Below are positions 45,191-56,174 of a DNA stretch of 64,000 nt, one piece after another. Origin of the DNA: Ampullaceana balthica (taxonomy: Eukaryota; Mollusca; Gastropoda; Lymnaeidae); the NCBI GenBank assembly GCA_944989445.1, contig CALYLW010001393.1, positions 167,001 through 231,000 of the forward strand. The letters run 5' to 3'. The notes under the pieces were generated by a model. It had not been told where the DNA came from and ran no database searches. It worked only from the letters and a program-made list of their open reading frames with translations. Numbering within the stretch: the first letter of the stretch is position 1; every line of letters starts with the position of its first letter. The position numbers and the translations under genes were made by a program.

Positions 45191-46028
45191 AGAGAATTAT
45201 ATATACAGTAGGGCTGTGGAATTTAGCGATTAATTTCTCGATTAATCGTTAAAAAAATTTAACGATTACATTTTTTTTAACGATTAATCAACCTACTACT
45301 TATAAATGTACTGGAAGTCAAAAAGTAAAATATTTCGGCCGATAAATATAAACTAATTTTCGGACGATTACAAGAAAAATTTGGATTCACACTAATGACT
45401 GACGTGAATGTTGTAGATTTCGATAAAGGTTATTGTGTCCATTGAAAGAAATCGTTTGCCTACCATGCAATGTTCCCTATACTAAGTCTAAGCGTCGTTG
45501 GTCCATGTGCAAAGTTAAAAAAAAACCTCTTGTGCAAAGTTGCACAACGTCTATTTTGTGTGCAATATTTTACAAAATTTGCTGGCGGTGATTATAAACT
45601 CCTGCGGGGCGTCGGTCAAATATCTGCGCAGGGAACATTGCTGCCATGGTCTAACACTTCGCTTACATATTACATGCAAACCAAACATCCACTACAGTTT
45701 TGGAAACTTTAGCTGAGATAATCTAAAGCTATGTGAACGATTGTTCAACTCCGCTGATTATATTGTCAATTAGACCCGCTCATCACTTATGTCATTACAA
45801 ATAATATCAACACACTCATCTTTTGCGTATTATGTTAGAAGATGATATATAAAGGAGACATTTGAGTGTTATTTAGATTTACAACAAGAACGGTTAAAAA
45901 GTGTTACTTATGAAGTCATAATTTTTAATTTTTGGCTTTAATCGAAATTAACGATTAATTAATCGTTAATTTTTTAAAAGTTAACGATTAAATTTAAATT
46001 AATCGTTAACAGCCCTCATATATATAGA
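45191..46028 (-). mobile_element. Helitron family 1 5' end, split by a hAT
   Basis: The minus strand from 46028 starts TCTATATATA and continues past the hAT with ATTCTCTACGTCACCC, resembling the family 1 start. Only the 5' end remains. Confidence 0.5.
45209..46017 (+). mobile_element. hAT element (TAGGGCTG family), transposase-deleted
   Basis: Ends TAGGGCTGTGGAATTTAGCG and TTAATCGTTAACAGCCCTC. The interior near 45720-45860 keeps a decayed TRSSL C-terminal block like the copy at 28529. Flanks are TA-rich, so the duplication is unclear. Confidence 0.8.
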
Positions 46029-46614
46029 TATTTGTATTGCCTAAATCAACACTGAATTACCTTGTCCATGTGTCCTTCTGTGTCTATATTTATAATAAAT
46101 AGAGAGGTTGACTTTATGTTTATTTATTGGTCATTCGTAAGTGAGATTATATTGAACTATTTCCAACAATTATTATCTAATTATATGATTCACTACCAAT
46201 GATCTGCTCTCAATGTCTTCTAAAGTGTTTCTTTACTTAATGTCTTACTTCCTGAATAAAATGAAAGTTTAAAAGTAAAACAACAATTTTATGAATAAAT
46301 CCTTACATGACCAGATGGTCAGTACAAATGTTCCCGGGTAGATATCTTATCGACTACAATACAAATGTTCCCGGGTAGATCTCTTATTGACGAAAGTACA
46401 AATGTTCCCGGGTATATATCTTATCGACGCAGCAGTTTAGAATACCACAAATGTTCACGGGTAGATATCTGATCGATGTCGTGCAGCAGTTTAGAATAAC
46501 CACGGAGCAAATCTTGATGATGTAAATATAGTATCTTACATCACAATCTTCCATATAGTTTCCTGCTCTTATTGAGCTTCGTTTCTCATAAGTCAAAATG
46601 TTAGAGTGGTGCGG

Positions 46615-47312
46615 CATGGTTTTAACACATCAGTGAGAACAACACATTCATCCCATGGTTTTAACACATCAGTGAGAACAACACATTCATCCCTTGGTTT
46701 TAAAACATCAGTGAGAACAACACATTCATCCCATGGTTTTAAAACATCAGTGAGAACAACACATTCATCCCATGGTTTTAACACATCAGTGAGAACAACA
46801 CATTCATCCCTTGGTTTTAAAACATCAGTGAGAACAACACATTCATCCCATGGTTTTAAAACATAATTGAGAACAACACATTCATTCTATGGTTTTAACA
46901 CATCAGTGAGAACAACACATTCATTCCATGGTTTTAACACATCAGTGAGAATAACACATTCATCCCATGGTTTTAACACATCTGTGAGAACAACACATTC
47001 ACCACAAGGTTTTAACACATCAGTGAGAACAACACATTCATCTCATGGTTTTAACACATCAGTGAGAACAACACATTCATCTCATGGTTTTAACACATCA
47101 GGGAGAACAACGCATTCATCCCATGGTTTTAACAAATCAGTGAGAACAACACTTTCATCGCATGGTTTTAACACATGAGTTAGAACAACACATTCATCAT
47201 ATGGTTTAACACATCAGTGAGAGCAACGCATTCATCCCATGGTTTGAACAAATCATTGAGAACAACACATTCATCCCATGGTTTTAACACATCAGTGAGA
47301 ACAACACATTCA
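46615..47312 (+). repeat. 39-bp minisatellite, about 18 units (DH copy D)
   Basis: Same unit as 1058-1286. Long open frames on both strands (HGFNTSVRTTHSS repeats) follow from the period. Confidence 0.95.
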
Positions 47313-47631
47313 ACCAATCTGGTGTGAGCTTCAAACTTTCTTCAAATAGTTTATTCTCAAATTTAACTTTTTGCTAGTGCATCTCATCGCGTCCAATGTT
47401 CCCTTAGTATGTATAAACCACTTTACGACTATCTTCTTCTTTTTTTTTATTTGATTCATTGATTTCTGGACATAGCACTGTTTGTAGTGGTTTTTTAATG
47501 TTTAAACTGAAATATATTTTTTATCTTCCATTTCAAAGACATTTAGGCTACAAAGGCAAGTTAATTATACAATAAATATATAAATTTTTATATATAATAT
47601 ATATATATATATTAAATATATATATAATATA

Positions 47632-48100
47632 TCAATATACATAATTCCCGTCGTCTTTATGTATGTATGGAATGTAATGTATTATATGACGTCAGTGTTT
47701 GATCTTATATTTAACAACGCGATTTATGTATATTGATACCAGGTGTGCATCAAAAGGTGTGCACATTAAAGATGCGCTGTAAAAAATATTATATGACGTC
47801 ATTGTGTTAGCTCATATTTTAATTTTGGAAAAGGGATCACTTTAAAAAGAGGATTTGATGATGGTTAATTATAAAATCAATTTTAAAAAAAGGGGGTGCC
47901 GTAGGGGCCCTACAACCCTTATTATAAAATACTTTGTATACATTTCAGAAAGTTTAATATTTCGTATTTATCAAACAGGGACAAGTTAGTTGGGCTTTTT
48001 AAAAAGGTGGGCGCCGTAGGCGCCTTAAAAAAATTAATTTTTTCAAAATAAATAGATTTCAGCTGAAAATATCCGTCATTTTTGACGGGTGATACACTAG
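47632..48100 (+). mobile_element. Non-autonomous Helitron, family 2
   Basis: A|TCAATATACATAATTCCCGT at the start. The end is hairpin CCGTCATTTTTGACGG, then GTGATACACTAG|T. Same 5' end as 369-687. The interior shares GCGCCGTAGGCGCC blocks with family 1. Confidence 0.85.
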
Positions 48101-48640
48101 TATAATATAAACACCCTTAATTATCACCGATGCCGTAACACTAAGGAACTTCACTCTGCTATTTTTTTTTAAATTGAAAATATAGAGTTAAAAAAAATAA
48201 TAAGCATTTTGGTTTCAGGTAAACATTAACCAAAAAACTCAAGAACCTTTGACGTCAGCATTTGTGTTGTAAACAGTGCTGACTGACTCAAAGAGTTACT
48301 TTTTTGGTGCAGTAATGTGGTGCGCTGCTTTCTAGTATTAGTTTAAAAAATCATGTTGTGATTGGCACTGTAAAATAATATTATATAAATACTTTGTGTA
48401 CATTTAGAAATATTTCGTATTTAGCATACAAGGATAAGTTACTTGGGCTTTTTACCAATAAAAAGTGGGTGCCGCAGGCGCCCTTCAACCCCTATTATAA
48501 AATACTTTGTGTACATTTAAGGAAGTTTAATATTACGTATTTATCATACAATGACAAGTTAGTTGGGCTTTTGGAAAAGGTGGGCGCCGTAGGCGCCCTA
48601 AAAAATGTGGGCGCCGTAGGCGATACGACGCCGTAGCACA
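48101..48640. repeat. Helitron-derived remnant with GGGCGCCGTAGGCGCC blocks
   Basis: AAATACTTTGTGTACATTTA and GACAAGTTAGTTGGGCTTTT occur twice in tandem and match (inverted) 54330-54470. GCGCC palindromes recur. No clean termini. Confidence 0.55.
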
Positions 48641-49499
48641 ACATAGTCAATAATAAGTTAGTAATTTTTAAGAATTATGGCATAAACCTGTGTAATTAGT
48701 TTGTTGAAATTGGACTTAGGCTTTATCAGTTGTAGAATTCTCCTAACTATTCATTGACATTGTATCCCTATTTTTAGGGATCGAGATCAAGTGAAATAGC
48801 ACTTGAATAAAATAGAGTGGTTTTCTATTAGGAAAGCCAAGGATCAAGAACAACGGTTACAGAAACAGTCATGTGAGCATATTTGTTAAAGTGCGTATAC
48901 AATGTGTATAGTTCTTTTAAATTTTTTATATATTACAATTTTAAATTTAATTTGTCCTTCGAATGCTTTGTTTCTATACATTGTTTACGTTATAAACATA
49001 TAAAAAAAAACTAAGCAACACAAGTTTTTAATTCTAAAAGACATAAAATTTTAAATTATAAATATTAATATTTTTTAAAGAAAGAAAATTCTTATCATTA
49101 AATTATCCAAAGTTTGGTAAAAAAAAACAACAACACTGAAATTCATCGTAAATACAACATTAGCGGTGCTTTGTGGTGCATCGCTAGCGGGAAAAACAAC
49201 TCCACTCGCCATTTTTAACAACATAGAAAAATGCTAATTTGATCTTAAGTTTCTAACTATTATATCTAAAATAAAACACCAGAACACAAACCACACATAC
49301 ATAAATTAAACTGCAGAAACTAAGGTAGCAGATGTTAACGATTAATAACTAATAATAGACAATTTATAACGATATAATAAATTTAATAGAAAATTTAATG
49401 AAAATGGAATTTTTTTCTTTCTTTCTTATTTTAATATGACTTTGTGTAAATGAACAAATGAAATCAAATGGACTAAAGAATTAACCTTTTATTTTTCAA

Positions 49500-49670
49500 G
49501 AAGAGACGGTTTAAACAACAAAATGGCGGATGTACTAAGTCTGAACGAGCCGGTCTTTGTATCCCTAAAACATAAAAAGTATACTTTACAAGATACTGTG
49601 ATTTTACTACATAAAATAAAAAATTCCTTACCACATAAACAAAATATTACAATATATTGTAAAGTACTCT
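49500..49670 (+). other. Short ORF in promoter-like context; low-confidence first exon
   Basis: AACAAAATGGCGGATGTACT at about 49518 is a good start context and a YY1-like AANATGGCG motif. It opens a 54-codon frame beginning MADVLSLNEPVFVSLKHKK. The rest runs into ~84-bp tandem repeats (49605-49800, ACATAAAATAAACAATTCCT), so only the first ~19 codons could be a true exon (donor-like AAAA|GTATAC). Weak. Confidence 0.2.
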
Positions 49671-49846
49671 ACTTACAGTACAACATAAAATAAACAATTC
49701 CTTACGACATAAAACATATTACAATATACTGTAAAGTACTCTATGTACAGTACTATATAAAATAAACACTTCATTACAACATCAAAAAACTAATTATACA
49801 TTACAAGATTTAAATAAAGACGGAATGATGCGAACTATTTTTAACA

Positions 49847-50165
49847 CTAGGGGTTGTAGGGCGCCCACGGCGCCCACACAGGCATTAGGGCGCCTACGGC
49901 GCCCACTTTTTTTGTCAAAATTCCAAGTAAATTATAATAAATAAATACGACATATTAAACTTCCTGAAATGTACACAAAGTATTTTAATAATTTTATAAT
50001 TATAAATCCTGAAATCCTATTCTTACATCGCTGCCTTTTCCAAAATTAAGATATAAGCTAAAACATCTACGTCATATAATATATTTTTTACAGCGCGTCT
50101 TTAATTTGTAATTAATTTGCACACCTTTTGATGCACACCTTTTATTAAATATAATATCAAACAAT
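49847..50165 (-). mobile_element. Helitron 3' end fragment
   Basis: The minus strand ends with hairpin GGGCGCCGTGGGCGCCC, TACAACCC and CTAG before T. Sequence through 50165 matches family 1/2 interiors (ACATATTAAACTTCCTGAAA). The 5' end was not found. Confidence 0.6.
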
Positions 50166-51164
50166 TACGTCATATTAAATATTTTTACAATGCTAATCAC
50201 CACACGACTTTTTAACTGCTATAGACTGTTGTAAATCGTTCCTCAGCGTACCACATCCAACCTGTGACTTGGGCTTTTATATTATTTATAGGAAAAATTG
50301 CGTTTAGATATTTGAAATGTCTGTAAGGCTTAATCCAACAACTACTCCTGAACCATTAAATATAGATGGTTCGGGTCTTGTGCAAATATGTTAAGGAGGT
50401 CTCTAGGATGTGCAAGGGCCAAAAAATACCGAAAAGGTTTACTGGATTTCCTGGAAAAAAAGAAAAACGAAAAAATATCAGTATTTTGTCAACTTCTTAC
50501 CAACCATAACAGTTATCGGGTTGGAACAAACGTCAAACGATAGCTAATAATATTTAAAACAATGTTGGACAAGGATTTCTTGACATTAACTGTTTTCCTT
50601 TGACTCTCGTAATTCCAACGACAATTTGTAGATAACAATTTTTTTGTTTACTTTCATAATTATTGATTTAAAATGACTTTTAATGTAATACAGAATGATA
50701 GTTAATGGGGTTTTCCCGCTTTGTGAATGCTAATGTTAGATTGGTGCCGGTGCACATTATATTGAAACATTATTGGTGTGATGTAGCGTGAAGGAATATG
50801 ATTTCATGTATTGTTTACTTTCAGAATTACTGATTTGAAAAGACTTTTAATGTAATCTGGGATGATTTCCCTTGAATAAAAAAAACGTAAATTCAGTGTT
50901 GGCAGTTGAGTTTAAATAATCTTTGGCGTTTTTATTACTTGTTATAAAATATTTTTATGGGGGCGTGTTCGTAACGACGAAGCTGAGTAAGTCGGGACCG
51001 GCGTAACCCGAGGACTCTCTGTATATAATTTTGTCATACAATCCTCTTAGTCTTAAATGAAATATCGTCATATTTTGCTAAATGAGGTCATTACAAGACA
51101 CATTTTTTTTTATCAATGTAATAAGTTGGGGAATTGGGTTTATCACTTTCTTTTATCAATGGAT
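50166..51164. other. Non-coding stretch with a ~180-bp duplication
   Basis: 50645-50700 and 50815-50870 share TTTACTTTCA-AATTA-TGATTT and GACTTTTAATGTAATC blocks as a diverged tandem pair. No ORF. Confidence 0.4.
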
Positions 51165-52010
51165 AAGTTAGTGTTGTCTGTCTGTAAGAGTTGTTTTGTT
51201 TGATATTATTATTTGTCTGTAAGAGTTGTCTGATGTTTTGAGTTATCTGTCACTTTGTAAATGTTGTCCTATTGTTAGTGGTTTTTGTTTATAAGATTTG
51301 TATAATTTTTAAGGTTGTCTTTCTGAAAGCTGTCTGTTTGTGTTTCCTAAATGTAAGAGATAACTGAGTGTTAGTATTGTCTGTATGTAAAAGTTGTATG
51401 TTTAGTAGTGTTGTTGGTCTGCCCGTAAACATTTTTGATTGTTATGGTTAGAGTTTGTTAGAGTTTTTTTTATTGTTAGTGTAGTCTGTTAGTTTGATTG
51501 TGTTGAATAATTGTTATTTTTGTTTTGCCAGTAAATTATATAATACATTAGATAAAACCCGTTCAGCATATTTAAAAGGAAATAAAACCTTTGACCTAAT
51601 TTTGTACTCACATATACATAATATGAAAAATTATCAAATTAAAAAACTTTCTATTATTACATTTTACGTGCGATGAAATTTGTTTCTGTGATCACTGCAC
51701 CTAAAAGCACTGCTATTGACATACTTTATATGTGGTTGTAATTGAGACAACTTAAGTTGCAAGACTAAATAGAATATCATATTACATTTTTTAACTTCGG
51801 TTAAATATCAATTTACACGTCTATGCGTGATAGTATTATTTATTTGTATTGTATAAATTTCGTATAACATGTAACAAAATATTATTAATATAAATGTTTT
51901 ATTGAAAGGGAAAATACATTTTTCATATCTTAGTTATTTCAAATTTAGAAAAGTATATTTTTTTACAACTACCATCATTTATTATTTTGCCCAATAGGGG
52001 TAAAGAGTCG
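51165..52010 (-). repeat. DH-family copy F (reverse, decayed)
   Basis: Similar to 22385-22620 and 24890-25230. The GTGC motif is present on the minus strand at 51714-51694 (GTGCTTTTAGGTGC) with little outer stem left. The double-hairpin end near 52000 is broken, and a LINE tail begins at about 52050. Confidence 0.55.
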
Positions 52011-52049
52011 ACAATGTTATACCACACTGTTATGAATTGATTTAAAATC

Positions 52050-52680
52050 AATAAAAAATAGAACAATAGAATTAAATGGACACAAGTTTATGGAATTACA
52101 AACACTGAGGAAACTTTTAAAAATACACATATCAAAGAAATACCAAATAAAGAAAAAGAAATAACTTACAGACTAGTTTACAATACAACACCAGTCTCAT
52201 CAAGAAATTATAAAGACAGAGGGGCAAGAATAGGCTGTCCACTCTGTAGGTCAGGAGCTGATGAGACTGAACAACATTTATATCTCACATGCAATACAAT
52301 TTTACAAACTAAAAACACACTCCAACAATTCATACAAGCAGGCACAATACACAAGGTAGATATAGACAAAGCAATAACACTAAACATAATACCAGACTCT
52401 ATAAACAAGAAACAACAAACAATAAGCTTAAAAATACTTTCAAAGTACAGAAAACACATATGGCATCACAGACTTAAGGCTTCTTTCCATAACCACAGTT
52501 ACACAAACATAACATTAGAACACATGTTTAGACAAACAATTCAAAACATGATATTAAACATAACAGAAGATAATTAAGGTTTTTACTTTTAAGAAATAAT
52601 ATATAATGTACATTTTATTTGTTATAATCAAATATTTGTATTTTATTTTATTTGTCAATTCATATAAAATATGTATGTAA
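52050..52680 (+). mobile_element. 5'-truncated Tx1/L1-like LINE, copy 3
   Basis: Plus-strand 3' end of the same LINE: ORF2 C-terminus, a short 3' UTR and an A-rich tail from 52680. Confidence 0.88.
52057..52577 (+). pseudogene. LINE ORF2 C-terminus, copy 3 (frame intact)
   Basis: One open frame from the truncation to the stop: NRIKWTQVYGITNTEETF, IGCPLCRSGADETEQHLYL followed by TCN (CX2C...HX3C-like finger), KYRKHIWHHRLKASFHNH and a terminal ITEDN. It preserves the finger that copy 2 has duplicated and mutated. 5' truncation makes it non-autonomous. Confidence 0.88.
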
Positions 52681-53019
52681 ATTTTTAAAAAAAAATTTAA
52701 AAAATAAAAAAAATATTACTAATAAAAAAAAATTTAAAAAAAATTGATTTAAAATCGGAGTTACATAATCGATAATCAGTTTCCAAAAAAAAAGAAAACA
52801 ACAACTCTAAATATGACTAACTCTCGTTAGGGTCGGCCAATCACAGTTTATGTTTAAGGGATGGTAGTATTAAAATTAAATTAAAGGCGGGTAACAAATA
52901 CCTCAGATACTCAGTGTAGCATTTTTTTACGTTCACTCATTATTTTTTATTTACGTAGTGCTGCTTTTTGTATCTGTACTCTCGACCCCCCCCCCAACCG
53001 TTCTTTGTAATGTCTATGA

Positions 53020-53541
53020 TGAGCAAGTATGCGGCGTATGCTACGCCACGGCTCTCTCCAGAGTTCGTTCTTTTCAATCACTCACAGTCGTTTGCCTAAA
53101 CCCACCCCATTTTGACAACTGTGTCTTTCAGGAAGTCTTCCCCAGTCATTAAATCATTAGCGGCGTATGCTACGCTACGCATCAGCTATTGTTGGCAATA
53201 AAAGAGTAAAAGAACGGGCACAAACAGACATTTTTAAAAATTAAAAACAAAAACCAAGTTTTAGCTGGGGCTTGAACCCAGGACCTTAGCCGTATGAGGC
53301 GGACGTGATAACCAGTACACTACGAATCTCACGTTTCTGTGAAGGAACAATGCAAGTGAACGGCAAGAGCTTTGTGGCCAACCACTCCCAACCCATCCCT
53401 CTTTTTTTCTTCTTTTCATCCCACCACGCTTGCCAACAGTGATTAGTTGACCCCAGTGAGGGTCATTCGTCATGCTTGGCTTCACATACTTGCAGCTTGC
53501 CTCGCATGGATCCACCATAAAGAGAATTATATATATATAGA
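53020..53541 (-). mobile_element. Helitron family 1 member with SINE-like insert
   Basis: The minus-strand 5' end is TCTATATATATATAATTCTC at 53541 (A|TC site). GCGGCGTATGCTACG hairpin-like sequences occur at 53030-53047 and 53160-53176, but no clean CTAG end was found. A tRNA-like segment lies inside. Confidence 0.55.
53263..53330 (-). repeat. tRNA-derived SINE head or tRNA pseudogene (Val-like)
   Basis: Minus strand: A box-like TAGTGTACTGGT, CGTCCGCCTCATACGGC (decayed anticodon arm) and B box GGTTCAAGCCC with intact T stem CTGGG/CCCAG. Overall closest to tRNA-Val. The acceptor stem does not pair and no CCA follows, so it is not a functional tRNA. Confidence 0.7.
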
Positions 53542-54255
53542 TTAAAATGTGTCATATGAGTGAAAAAAATGCATATTAAATATGATCTATAATATCTAAT
53601 ATTTTGTAGACAACTCAGCAACAAACTAAATTTTTATAATAATAATAAATAATAATGTGCTGCTTTTACTATAGTCTATAGCCCTGAATTTTATAAGCTT
53701 TGAATTTGAAAATTAATTTTAATCTTAGTAAAAAAAATATATAAAAAACCGTTAAAGTGATAAAAATTTCACTAACAAGTCAAAACTTTTACAAATGACA
53801 GTGATATTTGTCAAGTTATTCAATAAGTAGTTAACTAATGTAATTAATTTACGTTAACAATCATTAGCCTTATTAGTTTTTTAAAATTATTTTTTTCAAA
53901 CTCAAACACAAATTAACTTACTATATATAACTTACCTCAGTGAGTGTGTTAGGGCACTCCTTTCAATACGTGGTCTTAAGTCTTGAAACAAATGTTTAAG
54001 TCTCATCCTCAAAAATTCATGAAAATAAAATCTTCTTGGACGACAAACTACTTCGGTGACTCTAGCGCCAGCGGCTTAGGAAACATGTATGAAATTCAAC
54101 ACTCAAAATGTGTGTTTAAATAAAGAAAAGTATGAAGGTTAATGGCTGTTGTCAGGACAAACAATAAAAATCGCGCGATATCAGCTGAAGCAAACGCTTG
54201 CAGTGTAACAACCCTCAAAATTACTTTTCAGATGCGCGTTCGCACTTATACTAGA
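53542..54255. other. No recognised feature
   Basis: AT-rich; short frames only. Confidence 0.35.
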
Positions 54256-55712
54256 CTAGACGCCCCGCGGCGTAGCATACGCCGCAGTCTTGCTCATGGA
54301 GAGTTCTTTTACCCCTTTAATGCACTTTTTTAAGGCGCCTACGGCGCCGACCTTTTTCAAAAGCTCAACTAACTTGTCCTTGTTTGATCAATACGAAATA
54401 TTAAACTTCCTGAAATGCACACAAAGTATTTTATAATAGGGGTTATAGGGCGCCTAAGGCGCCCTCTTTGTTTTTTGATGTTATTATTAACCATCATCAA
54501 ATCCTCTTTTTAAATCCTTTATATTAACTCGTGGTGTCTGCGGCGGACCGACCTTGCTTGCTTGTCGCCAAAACTTTTGATCGATTTTTAACCCACTTGC
54601 TCGCAAGATAGCGAGCTGAAATTTTGCAGGCAGTTTCGTACCGATGATAAAAACAATGTATCAAAATTTCAGATCGATCGCATGTACCGTAATTAAATTA
54701 TTGATTTTTTAGATTATTTTATTTATTCCTATGTATCATGCTATTTTTTTAGATAGAGCGTCGCGGTGCGTATTATATTGAACAACCTTTCTGTCGCGCA
54801 ATAAGGTGCGTATTTTATTGACAGCTCTTTTTATAAACATATTCCTGATCGGTGCGCATTATATTAAACATGTTTTACGACACAACTGCAATTTTGTATT
54901 TCTGGATGGTCTGGCGCTGCGTATTATAATGAACATTCTTTTAATTACTTCTCGTACATAAAGGATTTATAGTCAAAAACTTGTTTTTTACGGGTTTTTC
55001 TTATTAAATCCTTTATATTAACTCGTGGTGTCTGCGGCCGACCGACCTTGCTTGCTTGCTTGTCGCCAAAACTTTTGATCGATTTTTAACCCACTTGCTC
55101 GCAAGATAGCGAGCTGAAATTTTGCAGGCAGTTTTGTACCGATGATAAAAACAATGTATCAAAATTTCAGATCGATCGCATGTACCGTAATTAAATTATT
55201 GATTTTTTAGATTATTTTATTTATTCCTATGTATCATGCTATTTTTTGAGATAGAGCGTCGCGGTGCGTATTATATTGAACAACCTTTCTGTCGCGCAAT
55301 AAGGTGCGTATTTTATTGACAGCTCTTTTTATAAACATATTCCTGATCGGTGCGCATTATATTAAACATGTTTTACGACACAACTGCAATTTTGTATTTC
55401 TGGATGGTCTGGCGCTGCGTATTATAATGAACATTCTTTTAATTCCTTCTCGTACATAAAGGATTTATAGTCAAAAACTTGGTTTTTTACGGGCTTTTCT
55501 TATTACATTGTTCCCTTTTTACAAAATTTAAATATCATCGAACACAATTACGTCATATATTTATTTTTTACAGCGCATATTTAATTTGCACACCATGTGA
55601 TGCATTGGTGCAGTAATTTGGTGCGCTGCTTACTAAAATTAGTTTCTGTTGCACATGCAGCTTCTTGTTGCCTCGCAGGGTCCGACCACGAAGAGAATTA
55701 TATATATATAGA
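54256..55712 (-). mobile_element. Helitron family 1 carrying two ~500-bp units
   Basis: A|TC...CTAG|T boundaries at 55712 and 54256, with hairpin GCGGCGTATGCTACGCCGC near the 3' end. Relative to 10164-10544 it has GGGCGCC segments and two tandem units (54512-55504) inserted mid-element. Confidence 0.85.
54512..55504. repeat. Two tandem ~500-bp units inside the Helitron
   Basis: Units 54512-55015 and 55016-55504, nearly identical to each other and to 18127-19667, with (CTTG)n in place of (GACC)n. Confidence 0.9.
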
Positions 55713-56174
55713 TTGGCGAATTCGCGTGCAGTGTAACCACAGCCTTATTTGGTCTTTTTATAAAATGAGCAACCACAATTACATACGAATTTTGCTATTA
55801 AAAAAAAACTAATACAAACTTTGTTTAGTTTTGTATCTATACTCGTAAGACATCATAACAAAATCTTCACAAATATTTACAACGCTTACTTTAATGACGG
55901 TATAAACAAAGTACGACGCCCCTATAACATAAATATTTTTACATCTTTCATTTAAACAATCTCTTTGATACAAAACGGGCATTTCATCTATACGTAATAG
56001 TTACAAATTTAAATGACAAAATAACTGTAAAATGTAGAGAGTTTTTTCATACAGTTATTATATCTAACAATTTTATTTTTTTTGCAACAAAAAACTTTGA
56101 AAAAATATTGAAAACCGTTGTAGCTTGTGTTTAATCATCACAAGGTAGGTATCATACTGCAACAGTTATCTACA
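55713..56174. other. No recognised feature
   Basis: AT-rich spacer before the 47-bp array. Confidence 0.35.

Larger units (their letters stand above)
46029..49345 (+). repeat. DH-family copy D (longest), type 2 module
   Basis: Colinear with copies A and B, with insertions: an expanded 39-bp array (46615-47312), a TA-rich tract (47580-47631), a Helitron (47632-48100) and a remnant of family 1 Helitron-like sequence (48101-48640). Hairpin 1 ATCCCTA/TAGGGAT (48764-48781). Hairpin 2 CAAGTG/CACTTG (48788-48805), then AATAAA. GTGC hairpin 49162-49185 with stem AGCG/CGCT. Confidence 0.75.

Noticed and set aside
47580..47631. Replication origin or matrix attachment site in the TA-rich tract
   Set aside because: Composition alone is not evidence; it is a simple (TA)n tract next to a Helitron.
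53263..53330. Functional tRNA gene
   Set aside because: Acceptor stem does not pair and the anticodon arm is decayed.
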